From JABWCK01 sp043822385 (lineage in GTDB: Archaea; Micrarchaeota; Micrarchaeia; Norongarragalinales; Norongarragalinaceae), in contig JBDRBT010000001.1 of assembly GCA_043822385.1 (NCBI GenBank), forward strand, positions 1 through 31,391: a DNA stretch of 31,391 nucleotides, read 5' to 3'. A model generated the notes under the pieces. The model had not been told where the DNA came from. It saw only the letters and a program-made list of their open reading frames with translations, and searched no databases. Position numbers and translations under genes: made by a program. Every line of letters starts with the position of its first letter. Position 1 is the first letter of the stretch. Of this stretch, positions 14,835-24,200 are shown one piece after another.

Positions 14835-15372
14835 GTTTTATCACCCGATCACAAAACTTCGACATTGTGGAAAGAAAAGAAGGATCTAAATCACCCTCGA
14901 GAGACAAAAACACTGAAGTAACTCCATTCGACCTAAAACGATTAGTCAAAAAGTGAGAAAACTTATTCAACGAACCCAAACTATTGTAAATCAACAAAGT
15001 ACTCAACGAATCAATGAACACGTACTTCCTACCTTCAATTGACTTAATCAACTCGCTTATTGCAATGCTTATCCCCGTCAAGTTTTTAGGGGAAACAAAA
15101 ACAACGTTTTTACTCCTGGAAGTATCGCTGTGAATCAACTCGCTCACACAATCAATAAAGAAAATACTAGAACAATCAACCTTGTTTTTCTTGAACAAAT
15201 TGCATAAAACAGAGTGAGGCTTGTTTATAGTAATGTAAACCCCCCTCATCCTCATTTTCTGAAGGTATTTCAATAGCTCCAAATTAGTTTCAACATATTT
15301 TTGGGGACTTATTAAAACTAAAACTATTTCACCTTCATTAATTTTACCAAATTTTTTTTCAATTAACGCCAT
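14827..15372 (-). CDS. Degenerate KaiC/RecA-like protein lacking Walker A
   Basis: A 181-residue protein with the strand order of a KaiC-type domain: GEIVLVLISPQ (14-24) where Walker A should be, a GVYITINKP segment (44-52), SIFFIDCVS, a KNVVFVSP strand and a YVFIDSLSTLLIY segment that matches the Walker B strand of KaiC-like proteins (compare RLVIDSSSLLSVY in the canonical one at 13273). The GxxGxGKS/T loop is replaced by SPQKYVET, so ATP hydrolysis is unlikely. It may bind and regulate an active partner. It lies 9 bases after the cluster B T2SSF gene and overlaps the membrane protein gene. Confidence 0.6.
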   Translation of the reverse strand: MALIEKKFGKINEGEIVLVLISPQKYVETNLELLKYLQKMRMRGVYITINKPHSVLCNLFKKNKVDCSSIFFIDCVSELIHSDTSRSKNVVFVSPKNLTGISIAISELIKSIEGRKYVFIDSLSTLLIYNSLGSLNKFSHFLTNRFRSNGVTSVFLSLEGDLDPSFLSTMSKFCDRVIKLG

Positions 15373-15381
15373 TTCAACAAC

Positions 15382-16419
15382 TCAATTAAAGAAACTACCA
15401 AGCAAACTAGTTATTCCAGTAAATCCGAGGAAGAACACTAACAACGCTCCAATAATAAAAATAGGCGCGGTTTTAACTCCTGACGTCCACTTGCCGGTTT
15501 GTATAACCCCTAAAATCAATGCGCCGAACAAGTTAGTAATAAAAATGCTTACTACCGCGAACCAGTAAATATCTTGAGAAGAAATTCTATCTTCAGTAGC
15601 CTGGCTCGAACTCATTGAAAACAAGCCTTGGTTTTGAAACGGAATGTTACCGGCGCTAGAAATATCTGAAGTAGCGCTAACTTGCTTCATTGAAATTTCT
15701 TCATTAACTTGAGCATAAAAAACACTCACTGAAAACAATATAGGCGAAATTATTACTGAAGCAAAAATAATGAAAATGACGTACGTTAAAGTAGAACGAG
15801 AAATTTCTTTCTTCAACTGTTGTGAAGTACGAATATCTTCAGCTACTTCATCAAGCAACTGAACCATTTCACCACCTAACCGTATTCCTTGAGTAATTAA
15901 TTTTATTGCCCTATCCAGTACTTCAGAACGCACCCTCTTGCTCATTGATTCTAACGCTTTAGAAATAGTTATTCCGGAAAAAGTGTCTGCACTAACCCTA
16001 CTGATTTCATCCCTGAAAATCCCAAACTCTGGACGCGCAGCACTCCAAAAAGAGTTTTCAAGAGTCATACCCGCCCTCAAGTTAGCTGAAATAATTTGCA
16101 AAGCAGAAGGCAATATTTCTTCAATTTTCTTAGCTTTTTTTTCAGCAGCATCAACTAAAACAAAGTAAAACAAGAACAACGAGAGAACGAAACCAATTAA
16201 CCCCGCTATTACATGCAGCAACAATATGTTAGGCAAGTAAAGCGGTCCGAAGAAAAAGAATAAAGACGCTACTGAAACAGAAAAGAAAAGCATGAAACCC
16301 AAGAAAAGTCTTGAATCCATAAAGTAACCAGCTTGCACTAACAACATATTAGTTTTCTCAACTAGTTTTTTCGGAAAAGCCTTTGAAAAAACATAGTAAA
16401 GCCGGTTGAAGTACTTCAT
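15382..16419 (-). CDS. T2SSF-domain pilus assembly membrane protein (TadC-like), cluster B
   Basis: A 345-residue platform protein. Predicted membrane helices lie near 38-57, 64-88, 211-235, 284-306 and 316-335. The T2SSF core includes ISANLRAGMTLENSF (110-124) and TQGIRLGGEM (176-185), matching AANIRSGMT and VQGVRSGGN in the cluster A counterpart. A Ser/Gln-rich loop (about 240-282) is longer than in cluster A. The ATG overlaps the preceding T2SSF stop (ATGA), and the degenerate KaiC-like gene follows after 9 bases. Confidence 0.88.
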   Translation of the reverse strand: MKYFNRLYYVFSKAFPKKLVEKTNMLLVQAGYFMDSRLFLGFMLFFSVSVASLFFFFGPLYLPNILLLHVIAGLIGFVLSLFLFYFVLVDAAEKKAKKIEEILPSALQIISANLRAGMTLENSFWSAARPEFGIFRDEISRVSADTFSGITISKALESMSKRVRSEVLDRAIKLITQGIRLGGEMVQLLDEVAEDIRTSQQLKKEISRSTLTYVIFIIFASVIISPILFSVSVFYAQVNEEISMKQVSATSDISSAGNIPFQNQGLFSMSSSQATEDRISSQDIYWFAVVSIFITNLFGALILGVIQTGKWTSGVKTAPIFIIGALLVFFLGFTGITSLLGSFFN

Positions 16420-17285
16420 GCAAACGGCCTCCGGCTACCAACAAAATTCATGAAAAACACTTGAAAACCAATCATTCCAGCTACAACAAAGCCAAGAGTT
16501 ATTTTAGGAATAGACACGTTCAAAAAAGACGTAATGACGATAAGCATGGTTATACCCAAACTAGGCACTATTACTGCAGCCATCATGTACATCATAGTCC
16601 ATGGCGACAATTCTTGCCCGTACGCATGAATCTTGTCAATTTGTTCTTTAGTAATATCATCGAGTATAGTAGCTAAAGCACTAGAAACATCAGAACCAAC
16701 TTGAATTGCATTAGAGATTTGCCATAAAACTTTCTGAAACGGGCGTGAAGGAACCTTGCGAGAAGCCTCAGCTAAAACATCAATTTCCGGGTCGCCCGCA
16801 TTTATTTTATTAACAATCGTCTTGAATTCTTCACTTACTTCCTCGTAATCATCCGCAATTGATGCCATTGCATCAAACAAAGTAACACCCGACCGTATTT
16901 GAATCAATAATTGGCGCACTGCAGGAATCAAGTTTTTTTCATAAGCCCTACCCCTCTGGCGTGCAACAATCTTAGGGTAAATCAATACGGTTCCAAAGGA
17001 AGCTAAACCAATTATTAAAACAACTATTAAAACAAAGTAAAACGGTAAACTCAAAGCAATCGTAACTATTGAAAGCAAAAAACCCAAAAAGAAAGCGTTA
17101 GCTAAAGCAACAGCCATAGCTATGCCATAATATTCTTTCGCAGTAAACGAATACCCTGCTTGAATCAAGTCTTCCTGCATAACTTCAAATTGTTTTGAAA
17201 AAAACGCGGTAAAACCAAGAAAACGGTGGGATAATTTTAAAACTAGGGAAGGAGGTAAAAAACTAAGGGGAATAATATTCTTCAT
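16416..17285 (-). CDS. T2SSF-domain pilus assembly membrane protein (TadB-like), cluster B
   Basis: A 289-residue protein with two hydrophobic segments near 50-75 and 78-105, a T2SSF core containing VRQLLIQIRSGVTLFDA and VLWQISNAIQVGSDVSSAL, then C-terminal helices and a GSRRP ending shared with the cluster A paralogue at 8137-9021. It is encoded directly behind the ATPase with an ATGA overlap and forms the platform with the following T2SSF protein. Confidence 0.88.
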   Translation of the reverse strand: MKNIIPLSFLPPSLVLKLSHRFLGFTAFFSKQFEVMQEDLIQAGYSFTAKEYYGIAMAVALANAFFLGFLLSIVTIALSLPFYFVLIVVLIIGLASFGTVLIYPKIVARQRGRAYEKNLIPAVRQLLIQIRSGVTLFDAMASIADDYEEVSEEFKTIVNKINAGDPEIDVLAEASRKVPSRPFQKVLWQISNAIQVGSDVSSALATILDDITKEQIDKIHAYGQELSPWTMMYMMAAVIVPSLGITMLIVITSFLNVSIPKITLGFVVAGMIGFQVFFMNFVGSRRPFA

Positions 17286-18781
17286 TTCGACAACAAATCT
17301 TCTTTTTTATTTCTTCTCACTGAATCAAGCACTTGCTGCTTGTCACGATAATACCACGCCACGACTTTACCAACTGAATTAACATCTCGAACATCATTCT
17401 TCAACAAGAAATCTAAAATAAGTTCTTTCTCCTTCAAATCTTCCTTCATTTCTTTCTGAGAAAGACCAGTATGCAAATTCAGTTCTTCAGTCAACCTAAC
17501 AAAATCACTTACTTTCTGCAGCTTGTCAGTACGCGGATCCCACTTGTAAATAATATTCAAAGACACTTTATCACCAGAAGGAACTATTTCCGCAATCTCG
17601 TAAGTACGCCTAATTCCAGTACGCCTCTGACGATACTGCACGTCAATCAACTGGAGAGAACCCATTACTGTTTCAGGAACATTAATTGGCGGCGAAATAA
17701 GCCTAGTACGCGCTTGCGATGCATCATCAGCATGAAGCGTTGAATAAACCGAGTGACCCGTATGCATTGCTTCAAACAAAACTTCCGCTTCTTTTTGACG
17801 CCTAGTTTCGCCTAAAACAATTCGGTCAGGACGCATACGCAAGGAATTAACCATTAAATCAAGCATTTCAACCCCGCCTTTTCCCTCGGGATTAGGTTGT
17901 CGCGTAGTCATCGGCACCCAATGAAGGAAATCAGGCAAAACTAACTCCCTAGTGTCTTCAATACTAACAATTCTCTGGTTAGGTGGAGCAAACAATAAAA
18001 TAGCATTCAAGAAACTCGTTTTACCCGAGCCAGTACCCCCAGCAACAATCATGCTTAATTCGTACTGCATAGCCAGCCAAAACAAAGCAGCTGCCTCGCT
18101 ACTTACAGTATTGAATTTAGGGTCAATAAAGTGCGTAATAGTCCAAGGATCTTTAGCGAATTTTCTTATTGTGATGGTATTACCCGCACTACTTATAGGC
18201 ATTAAAGTAGCATTAACCCTGGAACCAGCAAGCAAGTGAGCATCCATCAGGGGATTTAAATTAGTTATTTGTTTCCCGACGCGGCGACCAATTATTGAAG
18301 CGTAATTATGAATTTGTTCTTCATTCTTGAAGAAAACATTAGTACGCAACCAACCGAACGTCTTGTGGTAAACCATTGCGGGTTGCCTACTGCCATTAAC
18401 AACTACTTCCTCTAAATTTTCATCAGCAAGCAGGAACTCCATTTCACCCAAACCAAGCATTTCTTGAATAAGTCGCCCTACCAGCAATTCTTTCTCTGAA
18501 TCACTCATTCCTTGGAATTCCGTTTGAATAAGCTCGTAAGTCCGAGCAACAATCTTTTTTTTCACTTCATCAGCTTGCCTTGAATCAAGCAATTCTGAAA
18601 TCTTTAAATCTGCTTTCTCAATGATTTTTTCTTTCAAATAATCCAAAACAAGCCTAGTTGGCTCTTTTATCTTAGTGTGAATAACGTCGTAAGAATCAAT
18701 GTATTCATTGTCTTTTCTGCTGATTACTATTTTAGCAGGAACATTTTCACTTACAACCGAATACTCACCTAAAATCTTCAT
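17282..18781 (-). CDS. Secretion ATPase of the TadA/VirB11/FlaI family, cluster B
   Basis: A 499-residue pilus ATPase. Walker A is GGTGSGKT (248-255), the acidic box IEDTREL (274-280) is intact, Walker B is RPDRIVLGE (317-325) and the His box is TGHSVYSTLHA (341-351). The N-terminal EEVVVNGS motif (124-131) matches the cluster A enzyme. The protein is colinear with cluster A along its whole length but clearly diverged except in the core. ATGA overlaps occur on both sides. Together with the two T2SSF proteins it should form the assembly motor of the second pilus. Confidence 0.94.
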   Translation of the reverse strand: MKILGEYSVVSENVPAKIVISRKDNEYIDSYDVIHTKIKEPTRLVLDYLKEKIIEKADLKISELLDSRQADEVKKKIVARTYELIQTEFQGMSDSEKELLVGRLIQEMLGLGEMEFLLADENLEEVVVNGSRQPAMVYHKTFGWLRTNVFFKNEEQIHNYASIIGRRVGKQITNLNPLMDAHLLAGSRVNATLMPISSAGNTITIRKFAKDPWTITHFIDPKFNTVSSEAAALFWLAMQYELSMIVAGGTGSGKTSFLNAILLFAPPNQRIVSIEDTRELVLPDFLHWVPMTTRQPNPEGKGGVEMLDLMVNSLRMRPDRIVLGETRRQKEAEVLFEAMHTGHSVYSTLHADDASQARTRLISPPINVPETVMGSLQLIDVQYRQRRTGIRRTYEIAEIVPSGDKVSLNIIYKWDPRTDKLQKVSDFVRLTEELNLHTGLSQKEMKEDLKEKELILDFLLKNDVRDVNSVGKVVAWYYRDKQQVLDSVRRNKKEDLLSK

Positions 18782-19656
18782 TGTTTTTCACCCTTGAAAA
18801 CCCTGAGAACTTTCTTACCTCTGTTTGCTTGATGCTTTACGCCAATCTTCCTCAATACATCAAGCTTTTTACCTATTTCATTAACAGTCTTCAAATGAGA
18901 CTCTTTTAAAACCGGTGCTGACTCCTGCGTTTTTACAGCAGGCTGCAAGTTCTTCACATCCCCCGAGCTTCCTTTCTTAACGGGCAAAGCAGAAGACACT
19001 GCAACTTTCTCTTGAGGCTTCATTGTAGAAAGAATACCCTCGTCCTTAATTTCAATTGGCGAGTCTTGCTTTTTCTTTTTAAATAAGTTTGAAAAAAACG
19101 CGCTTAAGCCGGAAAAAACGCCTTTTTTCTCGTTAGTTGCTACCGTAATTCTTTCTTTGAATAAAACTAGTTTTTGTTCCATGACTTTCTCTTCTTTTTC
19201 CATCAAATTAACTTGTTTTTTAAAGTCTTCAAACTCGTTAACTAGCTTCGTTAAAACACTCACTAGTTTTTGCTTTTCGTCGGGAGTTATTTTTTCTCTC
19301 TCTAGTTTTGAAAGCAAAGACTCGATCGCGTTAATTCTCCACATGAAGTCTTTTTTAGCAAACTCTAAAACACGATAACTACCATCAGCTAGAGACTCTA
19401 ATTCCTGAAGTCTGTTTCCACTAGGTTGAACACTAACTTGTGTTTTCCCGTTGCCGCTTTTATACGTTAAAATTGTTTCATTTAAACTGTAAGAAACTTC
19501 TATTAACTTACTGGCCTCCAATATTTTGACTAAGCGTTCTACTTGAATTAAAGGCAAGGACATGGCATTAGCTACCTGCTTTACGCTAACCGTCTTGTTT
19601 GACTTAATGAAGTCAAATACTTCATCTACACTAGTTTGAAACTCGCCGTCAGCCAT
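18778..19656 (-). CDS. Winged-helix-like protein with coiled-coil extension, cluster B
   Basis: A 292-residue protein. Residues 1-70 form a winged-helix-like domain (EVFDFIKSNKTVSVKQVANAM region, wing IEVSYSLNETILTY) equivalent to the 91-residue protein of cluster A. Residues about 84-180 are a charged helical region compatible with coiled coil. A basic FFSNLFKKKK stretch follows near 190, then a Ser/Gln/Pro-rich linker, then a basic C-terminal segment that recalls a KaiC/ATPase docking tail but is not recognised. It overlaps the ATPase gene by ATGA. The constant neighbour relation suggests a cytoplasmic adaptor or regulator for the ATPase. Confidence 0.7.
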   Translation of the reverse strand: MADGEFQTSVDEVFDFIKSNKTVSVKQVANAMSLPLIQVERLVKILEASKLIEVSYSLNETILTYKSGNGKTQVSVQPSGNRLQELESLADGSYRVLEFAKKDFMWRINAIESLLSKLEREKITPDEKQKLVSVLTKLVNEFEDFKKQVNLMEKEEKVMEQKLVLFKERITVATNEKKGVFSGLSAFFSNLFKKKKQDSPIEIKDEGILSTMKPQEKVAVSSALPVKKGSSGDVKNLQPAVKTQESAPVLKESHLKTVNEIGKKLDVLRKIGVKHQANRGKKVLRVFKGEKQ

Positions 19657-19680
19657 TGTCGATTAAATTAAACAAAACAA

Positions 19681-19688
19681 GTTTAAAA
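19681..19688 (-). promoter_or_regulatory. Candidate internal TATA box for the winged-helix/ATPase/T2SSF genes
   Basis: On the minus strand this reads ttttaaac and lies about 26 bases before the ATG at 19656, with no ribosome site between, the spacing of the leaderless promoters elsewhere in the window. It overlaps the 3' arm of the hairpin at 19684-19707. Confidence 0.4.
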
Positions 19689-19707
19689 CTGCAACTATGC
19701 AGTTTTA
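19684..19707 (-). terminator. Perfect stem-loop between lipoprotein and winged-helix genes
   Basis: TAAAACTGCA and TGCAGTTTTA form a perfect 10-base-pair stem around a 4-base loop, one base after the lipoprotein stop codon and followed on the minus strand by aacttgttttgttt. It could terminate or attenuate the upstream prepilin message, stabilise its 3' end, or serve as a DNA operator for the motor genes whose TATA box it overlaps. Confidence 0.5.
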
Positions 19708-19708
19708 C

Positions 19709-20326
19709 TTAACGGCAAGCAAAATCAAAACTCTTAGCGCCCCTACCGCTCAAAACCAAGGATAACGAAAAAACAACAGGATTATTGTCACGCACTTTCT
19801 TTAAGAAAATAGATGCTGCAGAAGAATGAAAAACACAAGACTCACCCTTACTCCAAGAACTGCAATCAGTAGTTAACGTTAATTTATCCGGAGACCAATC
19901 TGGATTTCCAACCGTTAATTCAGCCCAAGACACTCGCGTAAGAACAGGGAAAGAGTGAGAAACAATGAAAACAAAATCAGTTCCGTTAAACGCAGCACTC
20001 AATAAATCAACTTCCGGGCCCCCGCTTATTTGCTTGCATAAAGCAAAAAACTCTCCCCCCTGGCAATAACCATAATTCTTTATTTTTTCTTCAATTACTG
20101 GCGAAATTTTTGTGTTAAAAGTATTTTTAATACTCAAAGCATTCAAATCATCCCCAAAACAAGGATCAAAAACAGGTTTTGAAGACGGTGTGAGAGACTC
20201 GTTCGAAGGCGCAGGAGTAACGCTAGGCGTTTTTGTTGGGGTAGCTAAATAATCACGCGGTTGGTATTCAATACAACCAACGAAAAGCAAGAAAACCAGC
20301 AAGAAAAACAATAAACTACGTTTCAA
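19709..20326 (-). CDS. Predicted surface lipoprotein in cluster B
   Basis: A 205-residue protein with signal peptide MKRSLLFFLLVFLLFVG ending in a lipobox-like FVGC, so Cys18 is the expected lipidated residue. A Thr/Pro/Ser linker follows (TPTKTPSVTPAPS), then a domain of about 150 residues with five cysteines that could form disulfides. No family is recognised. Two TTG starts are possible; the inner one at 20326 is chosen because a GGAG site lies 12 bases upstream, whereas it abuts the outer TTG at 20338. It overlaps the preceding prepilin gene by 11 bases. It has no counterpart in cluster A. Confidence 0.65.
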   Translation of the reverse strand: MKRSLLFFLLVFLLFVGCIEYQPRDYLATPTKTPSVTPAPSNESLTPSSKPVFDPCFGDDLNALSIKNTFNTKISPVIEEKIKNYGYCQGGEFFALCKQISGGPEVDLLSAAFNGTDFVFIVSHSFPVLTRVSWAELTVGNPDWSPDKLTLTTDCSSWSKGESCVFHSSAASIFLKKVRDNNPVVFSLSLVLSGRGAKSFDFACR

Positions 20327-21251
20327 GGTAAGCTTCAACTCCGTACTTCAAAGCGTTTTCTTCATCAATATTAAACAACGGCCACGCAAAACCCGTTGCA
20401 TTTAAAGTAAAACCATTAGGCGTAGTTTCATTAAAATACAAATAGTCAACGTGAGACTGGTTTGCCTTAATGCTTAATCCCTGAGTTATAAAATCTTCAA
20501 CATTAACTAAAGACTCCATGCCGTCACTCGCGTAAACCAAATACGTTTTTCCTTCCAGCCTTTCAAGAAAACCAGGACTTGAGTTAGACGGCACGTACCA
20601 CTGCAAGGAAATCGCTGAACTAACCGCGTCAGGCCCGAAAACAGGCGACGTGTTTACAAAAACTTGGCGTTTTACTAAACCAAAAGAATTCAAGGCATAC
20701 AAGGGGTCTTCAATTCCTTCAGTAGAAACAACCGACAAAACCCAGTAAGTTCTAGATAAATTAATTCCTTCTTCACGATTCACTAAATGCACGATAAGAC
20801 TAGCATTAAACAATAATTCAAAACCATTCCTCTCAGAAATAATTAAGTCACCTAAAGAAACATTTGAAGTCAAACCAAAAAACCTGCTTTTAGCATTAAG
20901 CCGTTGAATCCATTCAGTTAAAGAATTATTACCCATTAAACCCGACGTTACGCCTTCGTAAGTTTTATTAAATAAAAGAGAACGCAGCGCTTGAGTTGCA
21001 TTACTTGCAGGAGAACCGCCAGAAACCACTTCAGCAACCAAAGCTACTACCGCGCTCTTCGCGCTTATTTCCAAAGCACGGGGGAAATCGTTTTCAACTG
21101 AAGAAGCAAAATTAGCTAGTTCCTGGCCAACAAACTTGCGTTTCGTTTCCTTTTCTGAAGAAGAAGAAAACTCGCTGCCAGTTAAAACCAAGAAAACAAT
21201 AGGCGCTAAAAGCAAAACCACGATCAATGAATAAAAAAATCCTCTCTTCAC
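20316..21251 (-). CDS. Prepilin-like protein of the FFYS type, cluster B (B5)
   Basis: A 311-residue protein beginning MKRGFFYSLIVVLLL, a short basic leader and one hydrophobic helix, then a large external region with N-glycosylation-type sequons. The N-terminal motif and gene position match the cluster A protein at 10759-11529, though the external parts are not obviously alike. The GTG at 21251 is preferred over a TTG at 21260 because it gives the compact leader seen in relatives. It lies 13 bases after the giant VWA protein gene. Likely a minor pilin; no enzyme motif is seen. Confidence 0.65.
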   Translation of the reverse strand: MKRGFFYSLIVVLLLAPIVFLVLTGSEFSSSSEKETKRKFVGQELANFASSVENDFPRALEISAKSAVVALVAEVVSGGSPASNATQALRSLLFNKTYEGVTSGLMGNNSLTEWIQRLNAKSRFFGLTSNVSLGDLIISERNGFELLFNASLIVHLVNREEGINLSRTYWVLSVVSTEGIEDPLYALNSFGLVKRQVFVNTSPVFGPDAVSSAISLQWYVPSNSSPGFLERLEGKTYLVYASDGMESLVNVEDFITQGLSIKANQSHVDYLYFNETTPNGFTLNATGFAWPLFNIDEENALKYGVEAYLET

Positions 21252-21264
21252 ATAAAACAACTCT

Positions 21265-24200
21265 TTAATTCCAAACTAACACAGTTACCTCAGTCGGGCC
21301 CCAAAAGAACGGAACTTGTTGCCCGGATAATACTTCTGCAGAAACACTCTCACTTAATTGCAAGTCAACAGGATTAGTAAAACTCCCCGGTAAACCAACT
21401 CCCGTGTCATTAACTAAATTAATAAACGAAAGCAAACGAAGCAACGCGTCGTCAACTGCATTGCTAGTAGTGTTAAACAACTCAACTCCAACAAACTCGC
21501 TGCCTGCAGATTCTAGTCCCTCGCCAACTGAAAGGTTAACTGCGCCGTCAGGTACTCCATCAAAATCAGAGTCGTAATAAACCGTTGCGTTCCTGGCCTT
21601 GCATTCAAGGAAAATAGAAGAATAACCAACTACTGCTTTAAACCGTAAATTATGAATCACTCGGTTATCTTGAGAACAAACACTGCTTTCATTCAAAGCA
21701 CCGAAACCTAATTTTACGTTAAGTAAATTGTTTTCACCAGTTTTCACTAGGTTAGCGGGAAATTCAACAAAAAACGGGTCGCCCAACCTAGAATAAGTAC
21801 TGCCGTAATCACCTAAATAAAAAACCCTCACCGAGCCATTAGAGTTAATTAAAGTAACATTAGAAGTCCACAAATCAGTTGAATAAGACGTTGTTTTTAC
21901 TGAATCAACAGATACTTGTAAAGGAACAAAAAAGCTACCTTGACAAGAAGGAAACTGGTTGGTTTCTTGAGTTAATAATATTTCGTTAAACGCGTAACCA
22001 GGCGTTACTGAATCATAAAACAATTCTAAGTAAGAATCGGAATAAAGTTCGGTTGAAACATTACCTGCAGAAAAAACTGTTTGCGAAGTAGTGCTTTGTT
22101 GAATAATGTTGTTAGCAATGTTTTGGAATGCAAATTGTAATTCTGAAGCGTTGTTACTTAAGTACGCAGTGCCGTTACCGCAAGACGCCATTGCTTGCAA
22201 AGTAGAGTTACCGAAATTGCATGAAGTAATTGGGCCAAAACCAACAGTATGCACGGTAGATTTTTGTTCATTATGCACCCTGCAAGAACTGTAATTAGCG
22301 TTAAGCATTGGAATGCTTTCAGAAAGCGAGCAAGAATCAAGATCGCTGCAAGAAGTTCCTGTAGTCAAGTTACCGGAATATAAGTAAGGCGGAAAGAATT
22401 GAGTCCAAGTAGAGCCATCCCAAAAAACTGCTCCAGCCCTTGAATCACCTAAAGCAAAACCAGCAGTGGAATTAATTATTTTAACGGTATTCAAGTCATA
22501 ACTACCACTGTAAACTTGAGTCCAAGAACCACCAGTCCACTGGTAAATTCTATTATTGTCAGTAGTAACAAAAGCAAGGTTTGAATCAAAAATATCTATC
22601 GACGTAATAATAAAATTTCCTAAATCCTGGTATTCACTCCAAGAACCACCAGTCCAACTATAAATTTTTCCTGAATCCCCACCAGCAAAAGCCAAACTCG
22701 AACTGTAAACGTCAACGGAATGCAAATCATAAGAACCAACATCTTGTTGCAGCGACCAAGTAGAGCCATTCCAACGGTAAATTCTTCCAGTTTCGCCAAC
22801 AGCAAAACCAAGCGTAGAATCAAGCATTTTTACTGCATAAAAATCATCGCTACCTGCATCCGCATACTCGCTCCAACTTCCACCCAACCAGCGAGCGATT
22901 TTTCCTGAAGCACCAACAGCGAAAGCTAAAGAATCATCAACCATGCTGACGCCGTAAAGAGTTTGAGATCCTAAATCAGAATCAAGCGTCCAACTAGAAC
23001 CGTTCCACTCGTAAATGCGGTAAGAATCGCCAACAGCAAAACCAAGCGTTGAATTAAACACGTCTACAGAACGCAAGTTAGTTGAATCAGGAGAAGTCAC
23101 TGCAACCCAGTAAGGATAATGCGCTATAGCACCGCTAGGACCTACTAACGCACCAAAACCACTTTCCACGTCAAAACTATTTGCTGAAAAACAAGAGTCA
23201 GTAGCACGAACATTAACTACGCCGTCAGTCATCATTACTACAAACCTATTCCGATCTTCAGAAGGCCACTGCGAAAGCAAGTCATAAGCTTTATTTATTG
23301 AACAAGGAATGCAAGTAGAACCAGTAGCAACGTAAGAATCAACGTGTGCTTTCAAAGCACTAGCATCGGTAGTTAAATTATAGTAATTAACAACACTACT
23401 GCTAAAGGAAACTAATCCAATGCGGTTCCCTTCAGTTTCGAGTATAGTGTCAATAAACGCCTTGTCAACGCATTTCGCAACGCTAATTCGGGAAGTATTA
23501 CCAAAAAACAAGTCAGGGGAACTGCAATTCGTTACAGTAACTCCATTAACTGAATCCGTGTCTACTCGCCAAGCCATTGAACCCGAAACATCCGTAACCA
23601 AAATAATGTCCGCGTTACCTATTTCGCCGCCAGTAATGTTCGCTTCAGCAGAAAGCCTGAAGGGAATTGTTTTCAAACTCAAGTCAGACAAAGAATAAGC
23701 ACCAGTAAAAGCACTAACTGGAACCGTAACTATTCTCTCATCTAAAGAACCACCAGAATCATTCAAGATTGTTTCGTTTCCGACAGTAAACAAAGTAGTG
23801 TAATTATTACGCAAATGCAAGGACGCAGTAATATTAATTAAGTCCCCTGGAACGTAAAAAGAAGAATACTCGTTGATAAGCCCGTTTACTCCCGCAAAAT
23901 AAATTCTAGAGTAATTAACTATTCCAGGGTTAAGTTGTTGAGTATCGAAAGTAATCTTAATGAAACCACCGCCAATAAAGTGTTTCCTCACGTCAAAACC
24001 AGTAAAATTAAGCGTAAACAAGTTAACACTGCCTTTCGCTACATTATTCAAACAAACCGAATCAACTATAGACCAAGAATCAACTGACGCGTTTCCAGGT
24101 GTTTTATTAAACAAACCACAATCAAAGCCATTAACAAAAAAAGTAAAGTTGTCACCAGCATTCAACTCGAGGAAAACACTTGAAATAACCGCATCACTCG

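Noticed and set aside
22398..23163. Possible DNA-level tandem repeat or mobile element in the VWA gene
   Set aside because: The similarity is at protein level (propeller blades of about 40 residues); bases are diverged and no terminal repeats or transposase motifs are present.
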